Shown here piece by piece: positions 13,601 to 24,300 of a stretch of 64,000 bases of DNA; positions within the stretch are counted from its first letter, which is position 1; the number at the start of each line of letters is the position of its first letter. The notes under the pieces are model-generated. The model was given only the letters and a program-made list of their open reading frames with translations, was not told the DNA's origin and did no database searches. The DNA comes from Oncomelania hupensis (lineage: Eukaryota; Mollusca; Gastropoda; Littorinimorpha; Pomatiopsidae). The stretch is taken from positions 159,775,152 to 159,839,151 of the forward strand of contig CM072511.1 in NCBI GenBank assembly GCA_036898135.1, given 5' to 3'. The translations under genes and the position numbers were made by a program.

Positions 13601-15285
13601 CCCAGAAACTATAGTGTTATGTTACATTCAGACAGGAAATCGGAGTTTGGCTTTGTCTTCGTACTGGTTTTGTCTGAACCCAATGAAATGGCAAATCTGT
13701 GATATTGTAAGAGAGTGATTTGCGATTTCCTCTTCGTAGTCTCACTATAAAGCATAATTATTTTGAACGTAACGTTAACGGCAAGTACTTTCGTGTTAAG
13801 TTACATTCACGTACCAAAATGGTTATTTGCAAAAGATGTCTATCTACTTCGGCACCAAATGACGAGAACGGCGAAATTCCGCGCAAAATTGAACATGTTT
13901 AGAAAGTACACCCTCTAACATCGTAAACATTGAAACAAATGTATGAATGTAACATTAACAACAAAAGCTTGTATTTCCGGTGACAAAACTGTCAATAAAA
14001 CAGATCAACAGGTTCGTCCATCTCGCCGATAATGAAAGATGTAACAATGACAAGCACTGTCTTCTTGGTCATTTCGTTTATCGTCACAAAAATGCACATA
14101 TGCCCAAGTTTTACTTCATTTTATGTCTATCTTGACAGAAAATCTATGAACGTAACCAATAACGCCAAAACTTACCTGTCCAATTATCGTCGCTAACGTC
14201 CATCGATGTTGAAAGAGCAAGATGTGTGCACACGTGTTCGATCGGGTAGGAAACAAAATGCTCGCCACTTGCCGGAAACAAAGCCGTTCGTCCGTTCTGC
14301 GAGACTATTTTGTAACCGAAAATTAACAACACTTCGGTTTCCGGCAATCAGAGGGCTGTACAAAAGCAGTTTCTCAACATCTTTTTATTTTACAGGTAAT
14401 AAACAATAGGCCAAGCATTGGCCTTCCATGTGATGCAAATGACATTTGTGTAGATCTGTTCTTGTTGCTAAAAATAGCAGATTAGCTTGGAACAGAAAGT
14501 TAACACAATGAGTTACGTTCATTTGCCCCAAATATCGCCTAGAATATGTAACCACCAAGACAACTTGGGGTCTTGAAAGTGAGTTTGCTTTAAAGTTTGA
14601 AGTCTTTATCAGCCTGTCTCAACTTGCGAAGTTTGAACTTACTTTTGGCGATGCATGTGTTTGCTTCAAACTAAACGTGTGTTCTAAGTGTCACGTTTCC
14701 ATTTTTCGTTCACTCTGGAATTTTCGCGAGAAAACAAAAATAACTAACTACACTTATACAAACACACAAAAAGAATCTCATAGACTTTGAGAACGTTTTA
14801 TTCTGAACAGATTGTGACAAGTTTGGTTGAGGTTCATTCACACGACCGGCCTTTACATGCATGTTTTTACAACGAACTGACGAAACGGGCCATCGACGTT
14901 CTTCTGTACTCTTGACCATATGTGTGTGTCCGTGTTGTTATTTGCATGTGCCATATATACCTCTTCCTCCCCCCTCCCCAGCTTCTCAGCTGATTATTTT
15001 GGATTTAATTTGTTGAACTATAGTTACACTAGCTGATTCTATATTCTGTATTATTTACCTATGTGCGTCACCATATCTCTTACTAGCGCATTTAACTCGA
15101 CCTGCTTTGCCACTGTACAAAGACTGTGCTAAAAATAGCACCATCTACCAATTAAGGCCCGTCATACTCTGCCAGTCACAACCTCGTCACGCTATCTAGT
15201 GATATCACGAGCCCCCACGTGACAACCTACGTTTTCTTGGCAGGCTCTTTCTGTACAGAGGTGATTTTAGTGCAACATTTTTACC

Positions 15286-15350
<65 letters not shown>

Positions 15351-18300
15351 GTACATTTATAATGCGCCATATCTCCTTAGTTGATACAGAGAGCTTGGCA
15401 CGCACACATCACTCTTTAAACATGCATCCTACATACCCACGGAAAGTTTCAGTATTGACAATTTACAAACAGGCATTGAAGAATGAATGAATAGATCAAT
15501 AAATTAAGCTAGCAAGCAACAAATGAAATCAGTTTTTACAAAATTAAACGAATTAGCTGGAAAATGTTTAACTCATCTTGGGGTCAGGGAATGGCAGACT
15601 TACAACAACTGTGTAAAGAGATCTGTCACAATCTTAGCCCAATGAAGGAGTTTTCTTTGAAGGCCAGGTTTTAACCTCTTGAACCCGAAAGACCGATATA
15701 TCGGTCTAGCCCTTAAACAGCTGTGCCCCGAAAGACCGATAAATCGGTCTCGTAACCTTACCGTTAATCTTGCGGTCCGTACACAGCTTACTGTTCTTTC
15801 TAATACTTGCTGTTTGGAATAGGGTTATTGAGGGTTATTGGGAATAAGGTAAAGCAAAATGTCAGCGCTCTAGTGCAGCACAGTGCGTGTTTTTGTGACG
15901 GTTTTTTCTCAATTTTGCGTCATGAAACGAAGGTCTACAAATCAAGGAAGCGTCGCTAAGCGACTGTACACAACTCAGGAAGTAATCGATCAATTGTGGG
16001 ATGATAATGAAGATGAAGAGATGACATTTGAAGTACTTTGGGTTGTCTAACACTTTGGTTATGTTTTCGTTGTTTTACTAAAAGCATGCTAAAAATGCCA
16101 TTTTTCTCCGGGGAGCCCAGGGGATGGGGCTCAGAATTGGTGGGGCATCCAGGGTTCAAAGGGTTAATCTCCTTTCATCAAGCAGTTTTGCTACGTCACA
16201 ACCTTTTCAAAATAACAGTCGTACCGCCACACAGACATGTTAGTTTGCTTCTGTTGTTCTTGCGTATGGGCGGTTTCTTCAGCCCTATGCTCAGACCAAA
16301 GTCAGCCTTGTGTTGTGATCTCTTGGTTGGTCTACCTTTGGAGTACCCTGGCTACAGCCTGTCTTCTTTGGTAAAAGACATGGTAAGTATACTTAATAAT
16401 CACCAATTAAGAATTAACTTTTCTTCTTTTCTTTCCTCCCAGAATGGGGGCTGAGGATGAGATATTCCGTGGTCGCAGTACCTTTATGGTGGAGTTGCAA
16501 GAGGCAGGGGAGATCATGTCAACAGCCACTGAGCGCTCCTTAGTCATCATTGACGAGCTGGGCCGAGGCACAAGCACGCACGACGGTGTGGCCATTGCTT
16601 ACGCCACGCTGGACTATTTCATCAAAAAGGTCTGGTTTGGAACGTTTGGTGACTTAACTATGAGGGTAATAAGGTGGCTATGCAGGCAGGGGTTTGCACA
16701 AGCACTTTTGTGTCCCCTTGTATTTAAGGGAGGTATTTACATTCATGGGTGAAAAAAGAACGCTTATGCAAAAACTTTGTGAAAGAAATGTGGATTATAT
16801 CATTTATTACAGTTTGTTTATGTTTTACATTATGGAATGAGTTTTTTTTTTAAATAGTTTGAGTATGTTTTACATTCTGGAATGCAGTTTTACTTTTGTT
16901 TAACATTAGAATCATTAAGGATTGAAAATTGTATTACTTCTTTAGTTTCTAATGAATCCCGATTATTTTGCACACTGTAGCTGCTTTAAAAACACTAACG
17001 TGTGGACAGTTCCGTCAGTAAGGTTTGAGGACATCAATGTATATGTTATCAAAACCTTTGATGGGGGCAAATAATATGTTGTTTTTTTCTACACATATTT
17101 TTTAAAAATTGCATATAATAATACTTCAATAATAATATTGGATGCTACATATGAGCTTTTTTTTTCCAAATCACCAATCAGGCTCCAAACGTGGTGATCT
17201 GTAACCAACATAGTGCTGACATGTTACATCCACTGTAACAACACAACACACACCCCTCTACCACTCCAACAGGTGGTGTAAAGGCATGGAGTTTGCTATT
17301 ATGTGATGGAAAGGAAATGAACTTTTATTTTGAACGTTTAGATTGACTGTGTCCAATACCACTGTTGAAGCTAGGGAGAAACCCGGTGCAACCGGACAAA
17401 ACCTGTGAAGTGACCTTGAGAAACGTTCCTGAGAAGAAAATAAAAGCTGAATAAGTGCATGACATCACCTCCAGAGCCTTTGGAATAAAAATAAGTGCAG
17501 AGAAGACCAAAATGGTGACCAAAAACACCAATGGCATCAACATGGACATCAAAGTCCAAGGCCAATCCCTCAAAGCAGTGTATAGCTTCAAATATTTAGG
17601 AGCCATGGTATCCGATAATGGGTCCCGACAGGAAGTCCTCTCCAGGATCGCAACTGCTGCCCTGTCAAGGCTGAAGCCCATTTGGAAAGACAGGACCATC
17701 AGTCTACATTCCAAGGTAAGGCTGCTGCGCTCCCTTGTCATCTCCATCTTCCTATACGCTTGCGAAACATGGACTCTCAAAGCAGACCTACAACGAAGAA
17801 TACAAAGCATGGAGATGAGGTGCTATAGAAGACTTCTGAGCATTTCCTATACTCAGCACATCACCAACAACAAAGTCCGACAGACCATCACACAAGCCAT
17901 TGGACAACACAATAACATGCTCACAATGGTGAACAAATGGAAACTCCTATGGTATGGCCACGTCACCAGAGCATCAGGCCTTGCAAAGACCATTCTGCAA
18001 GGCACGGTGCAAGGAGGCAGAAGAGGCGGGAGACAGAAAAAGAGGTGGGAGGATAACATTCGAGAATGGACTGGCTTGACACTGAGTGAAGCCATAAGGG
18101 TTGCTGAGGACAGAGAAAGATGGAGTAGGCTGGTTAAACGATCATCTGTGGTGCCCCAACGACCTTCAAGTTACGGGATAAGATATAATAGATAGATAGA
18201 AGTGCATGAAACCCAAGCTGTTTTTGTGTGCAGGTGCAAAGCTTGACGCTGTTTGTAACCCACTACCCCATGTTAGCAGAGTTTCAGCAAATGTATCCCG

Positions 18301-21300
18301 AGGTTGTGGGCAACTTTCACATGTCCTTCTTCCTGTATAGCGGTAATATTATTTCTCTGTAGTTCTAATCATCAGCGTTCCCGATTAAGCACAGTTGTGC
18401 CTCAGTTACGTACAAAATAGGAAAAAATTACATCGACAAGTTTGCTGCCCAGGATTGTGCTCAGTGGGCGCACCAGGCGCTTTGAGTTAGATCCTGTGTC
18501 GGCCAGCGCCTTGAGCGGGAAAAGCGCTGTATGAGAATGATTTAAGTGAATAAATATGCGTCGGTGGTGCATAGGGACAGTGTGGACAGGGTTCGTACGC
18601 GGTTGGGAAAGTTGGGAAAGTTTGGGAAAACTGAGGTACCCTTTTCCCAGTTGGGAAAGTCTGGGAAAAATGGCATCAGGTTGGGAAAGTTTGGGAAAAT
18701 TCAGTTTGGCTGGAACGGAAAACGATGCTTAACGTCCGATTGCATGAGCGTTAAGGACGATCACCACGTCGTCACCCTGACAACAATGACCATCATCATC
18801 ATATCAAAAATGAGATCCAACGGATCGTCTTATTCCAGCGTTTTGGCTGGAAGGAAGGAAAAACGAGGCTTTACGTCCTATATTTTATATAAAGTTAAGG
18901 ACAATAAAATTGGGCTAAAAAGCCCTCATCATACATATTTACCAGACCATTTGGTCTGGCTCCAGAACGAACGAAAAAATGATGCTTAACGTCCTATTGC
19001 ATGAACGAACGAAAAACGATGCTTAACGTCCTATTGCATGAGCGTTAAGGACAATAAAATTGGGCTAAAAAGCCCTCATCATACATATTTACCAGACCAT
19101 TTGGTCTGGCTGTACTATGGGATTTTGTTTTTTTCATACATGTCAAACACATGCACTGACCATAACATTTTGCATAAAGAAAAATGTATTTTTCTATCCA
19201 AATCCATAAGAAATTTTCATAATACTTAGTTTTGACCTTTTTTAAAATTGTTATAATTATTTGTTAACATTCATTATTCAATTTATTATAGCATACAATT
19301 TTGAAAATAAAGAAAACTATCTTTGAAATCTTAATTTTTTTAGGGAACGGTTTTTGAATTACCTCCCTTTTCTGGCAGATTGTTTTTTTCACAGTTATGT
19401 TCCTAAAGACCTTTAAAGATTTTAATATTTTTTTAATTTTTTAAAATAATATTTTATTTACTTTCTTAAATTCAAAGCTATTAAATATTTTCTTTCTTAT
19501 TCTCTCGGAATCTTTAATGTCTCATGTACAATTACATGCTCAAAAACCACCATCAAGAATGGGGCAACTGAAAAGGCTTGTCAAACTTTTAAGATGGAAT
19601 GCCGTGATTTTCTCCTGGCTATAGTTAAAAAGATCATGGACAAAGTCCCAATTAAATATCAAATTGTTAGAAATTTAGCATGGATGAGTCCTAAGCTGCT
19701 TCTGTCAGAAGAAGGCTTGTCTGAATTTGAAACAACTGGAGCTGTCACTAAGAATTCTCTGTGATGCTGGAAGAGTAAAAGAAGTCAACTGCGATCAAAT
19801 CAAGTCCCAGTTCAGGCGATTTCGTGAAAGTGTGCTGTCAGAAAACAGCATACTACAGTTTCAAAACTTCGACCCAAGCAATGACCGAGTAGATGAACTG
19901 TTTTTCAAACATCTGGCTGGTCGGAAGGAGTTCTCTCTTCTCTGGGATGTAGTCCAGCAGCTGCTGATCCTCAGCCATGGCCAGGCGACAGTAGAGAGGG
20001 GGTTCAGCATTAACAAGATGACCATGGTGGAGAACCTAAAGAAAAATAATCTAGTTGCCAGGCGGCTGGTGTTAGATAAAATAAGAAGAGCTGGTGGCCC
20101 TGACAAAGTTGCAGTAACTAAAGAGATGCTGGTATATGCATCTTCATCTAGGAGTAAGTACCATGCCTATCTGGAGGACGAGAGGGAGAAACATGCCACA
20201 GAGATGAGAGCACAAAAAAGAAAGGCTGCGGCTGAGGAGGTGGATATGCTTAAGGCTAAGAGACAGCGCCTTCAAGAGGACATCACTAGTTTGGAGGCTG
20301 CAGCTAGGGCTGATGAAGCGGAACGACTTGGTGCTCTATCTCTGCTCTCTTAATCTAATGCCCTGAGACGAAGGGCAACTAAAAAGAAGGCTGAAATAGC
20401 CAGTGTAAATAAAGACATAGCGGAAAAGAGCCAGGCTCTCCTACAATGTCTGTGATGAGTATGATGTTGACTATGTAAATTGTTTTTATAATTTTAAGCT
20501 TTCTGCAAATAACACAAGACATTTTTCTTAAGCTTTTTTAAAAAGATTTTTTTAAATCAATAATGTTTTGGATTAAGTGAAAGTTTCTATCTAATATAAC
20601 CATGACTTTCATTGTGATTGTGATCTTGTAAATTTTAAGCTTACAGTATATAAAACTAGACATTTTTATAATTTTTTTTTTTAAATTTGTTTGAACGTTT
20701 TGGATTAACTCATTAAGTGAAAGTTTGGTGTATTTTAAGCTTACTGCAAATAAAAAAAAGAATTTTCCTAAAGCTTTTTTTTTTAAAATTAAATTGTTTC
20801 GATATTTGATCTTTATTATATGCCGACTATGGTTGGGAAATTTTATTCATGGGTTGGGAAAAGGTTGGGAAAAGGTTGGGAATTTTGTTTTGTTGATTCA
20901 GTACGAACCCTGTGTGGAAGTGTAAACCATAATTCACAATGAGAGCATGAGTAGTTTGTGTTGAATGCCAGAGTACATGCACATCACGCACACTCAGGTC
21001 ATCCGCAGACACCAAGCAATTAAAAGTGGAGTGTTTCAGCAGGAAGCAGCATGGAGCAAGAATCTTCTGTTGTGCTGCACCACTCTGAAACTCTCTTCTT
21101 TTCTCAGTAAGGCACTGTACCGCTCTCAGGTCTTTCAAACGACAGTTTAACACTTTCTTTTTCACACAGTACTACACCAGCCCTGCCTAATGTCTTTTCC
21201 ATTCCATTTCTGCATGTACTCCTCTCACACGAAGTTGTTATGATGGTTGAAAGTGTTGGTTGAGTTTGTGTGTATATATAGTGTGTATAGCATATATGAA

Positions 21301-24300
21301 TATTACATGAATTGTACATGTGGTGATTTGTGTCCATATGGTTAACTGTCTTATGTATAGTGAATTGTTCTATTGTGTACGTTCTTTATAAAGGGCCCAG
21401 AGCCTTTGGTTAGGCCCCCCACTCCCTCACCTCCCCAGTGGGGGTGCCAGGAGTTTCTGAATAAATAGTATCCCAGACTTTCTGGAAATTTAATGTGCTT
21501 TAAATTCCCATGGTCACTGTCTCTCTCCTTTGTTCTTTCTCTTTCCTACTTTTATCAACCTCCTATAATATCTTCTACGCTAGACCAGTCACCTACCTTT
21601 TTTTTGGAAAACTATTCCCAAACTCCTGGTTTGTGTATGAGGTCTGTTGGGTCAGCTGGGGAATATTGGATGCTTTGTGCCAAATGGTCACTAGGGCTTC
21701 CTATGATATTATTATTTAACAATGTAGGCATTTTATATGTATGTGCTTTGTTGATATTTTATAATGATGTTTAGATCCTTTTTTGTTTTTGTAAATGGGG
21801 TTTCGATAAATTAGAGTATAGACTCGGCGTCCCTTGCATGGGATGCCTTTATTGTGAAGTGACCAGCTGGTGGAACACCTTCAGTGTTACCACTAGGGTT
21901 GCAGATTTTTTATATGGATAAGGGGTGGTCCTGATTTAGCTCTTTGCAGCCCGCTGGACCCTGTAAGCAATGAATACAGGCATGTCTACCCGAATTTCTG
22001 TATTTTTTCAGGAAATTAAAAAAACTCTGCAAGCGCTACGGAAAATACGGATACTTGTTTCATGGTCCGGAAATAAATAAAAACAACATTGGGAAAAAAA
22101 ATAGAACTCATTGGCCTGTGGTAATGCGCCGCGTGACATTTTTCTGAAGACAGCCGAACCCGGTTTAATGCCGCAGTGCGCAGTCGTAGTTGAGACATGT
22201 GACATCGAAGTTTGCAGTAGAGACACCGAAGTTTACCGAAGCAGTTTTTGCGCAGTCGCAGTGAAGATCGGTGCTCGTGAGACAGAATTCAAAACATGGC
22301 GTCCAAACGAATGGCTAAGCAAAGTGATTGTGAATCTGAATCTTCAAAGAAATCGTGCAAGGGGCAGACATATTTTGCCTTGTATTCGGAAAAGTGTCCT
22401 TTCGTTATTCGCGGCAGCACTGACTCAAAAGTATGATTTATGCCAACCAGTGTGGCATCTCCACCAGTGGTATGAACGACATCAAGCGGCATGTAGAAGC
22501 ACAGGCTCTGAAGTATTTTCTTTCGTCGTGAGTCTCCTACATACGTACGTAGTATAATTGAGGCCTATGAAAGACGAGACTTCCAAGCCTGTGGTGGAAG
22601 GCCCACAGCATATCAAGAATTACAAGGCTTTGAAGAAGAAAAAGAAGATTGTGGCAGCAAATCAATCTATGATTCTTCACATAATATCAAAAAGGATATG
22701 TGCAAAAACAATAGATAGTAAAAGTAAATACGGAAATCGTAATAGTAATACTGAAATTTAAAAAAGCTAATACTGAAACTCCAAATTGAGGGTAGGCATG
22801 CCTGTGAATAACTAACAAATATAGGTTAGGCGCTTAAAAAAATGTTTAGTTCTTCTTCTTCTTCTTCTTCTTCTTCTTCTTCATCTTCATCTTCTTCTTC
22901 TTCTTCTTCTTCTTATGAGTGTTTCCATTCGCTCGTCAAGCGCCTCGTAATAATTTAGGGTTAAGTAATGACGCATACTAAACACAGCAGCAGCATTATT
23001 GTCCAACTTTCACAAATGAATAATTAACAATAAATAAGATTTTTAATTATCCTTCTCTTCCTCTCTCTCCTTCTCTCTCTCACCCTATTTCTCTCTCTCT
23101 CACCTCTCCCTCTTTTTCACACACACATGCACACATCTATACAAATATATTTACATACTCCATTATAGGACTCTGTGATAGCATGACGACCGAGAGAGGT
23201 TAGATCACAGACTGCTGCAACACTGATCTACTTATAAGTCCAACTGGTGGGCTGTCACATATTTGCCTCACCAGCAAGCATAATGCAAATGTTGAGTATC
23301 AATTTTAAAGTTAATCAGTCATTGATTAAAGGGTTTAGCGGACTACAACATCCTGAATCACAAAAACTATTCCACTCTTTAAAAAAATTTAAAAAAAACA
23401 AAAAAACAAAAAAACTTTCTCTTACAGTATTTTGGGAGGATTAAAGGGTAAAAAGATTATAGGTGTAAGGACTGATAAGGCAGAAGCAAGAGAAAAAGGG
23501 AAGAAGAGCGGGCAAGCTCTGTTGCCTAATCCACGAGAAAAAAAAAAAAAAAATTTAAAAAGCGAGCGCTGTGGCCAAGTGGGCTAAGGCGGGACTAACT
23601 TGCCTTGTCCACAAGCCAGAAACCAATGGTGCCTGACAGGTGTGGGTTCAAGCCAGCACCTGGGCGTTATGTTTCACCGAATATTATTTACTTTCGACTC
23701 GGGCAACGTCTCGGGGGGTTTTCTCCGGGTACTCCGGTTTGCTCCCTCAGCAAAAATTTCAACAACCAAAAAATCACAAATCATGTTAGGTAGGTAGGGT
23801 TTGGGCGCGCCACTGGCTGCGACTATGCCTTCCCCGGCCGGGGGAGGCGGCCCAGAGTTTCCCGATAAAAAGGGATAATAAACTGCAGCAAAAAAGAAAT
23901 TGGCTGGGGACCACCCCCAGCACTTGGAGCCGAGCCCCTATGGGTGGGGGGTGGAGTGGGGTACATCAATTTTAAAGTGTCTTTCTGTTCTTTCATTTGT
24001 ATTTTATTATTGTTGATGCTGTACAGCTCATAAAGAACAAGAGGAGGAAAACAGACAAAAAGAGGCCAAAGTCACAGAAGGAATGGAAGAGGAAAAAGAA
24101 GAAGAAACGCTGACGTTTCTTTACCAACTTACGAAGGGGGCGGCAGCTAAAAGTTATGGACTAAACGTGGCGCGGCTAGCTAACATCCCTCAGGAAATTC
24201 TACGTCTGGCCACTTCCAAATCTCGGCAGCTTGAGCAGGAGATTGCCAAACGAAGGTCAGTGATTTGCTAGCAAGCCAGTCACGCAGGACTATTGTCACA

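Larger units (their letters stand above)
18587..20911 (+). mobile_element. hAT DNA transposon, inactive
   Basis: Inverted ends CAGGGTTCGTAC (18587) and GTACGAACCCT(G) (ending 20911) with flanking direct repeat GTGTGGA (18580-18586 and 20912-20918), the size expected for hAT duplications. Both subterminal zones carry runs of GTTGGGAAAG in the same orientation (18600-18700; 20831-20885). A broken transposase-like frame fills 19510-20455. Confidence 0.82.

Noticed and set aside
12843..13960. CRISPR array
   Set aside because: Repeats are short inverted pairs, interiors are about 135 bp, linkers vary, and the setting is a eukaryotic intron; the resemblance is only superficial.
17325..17810. 161-codon minus-strand frame
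   Set aside because: Antisense shadow of the RTE-like reverse-transcriptase frame; the same shadow appears opposite other copies of the element.
22111..22557. 148-codon frame as a gene
   Set aside because: It overlaps in another frame the better-supported broken BED-finger fragment and lies wholly inside a transposon.
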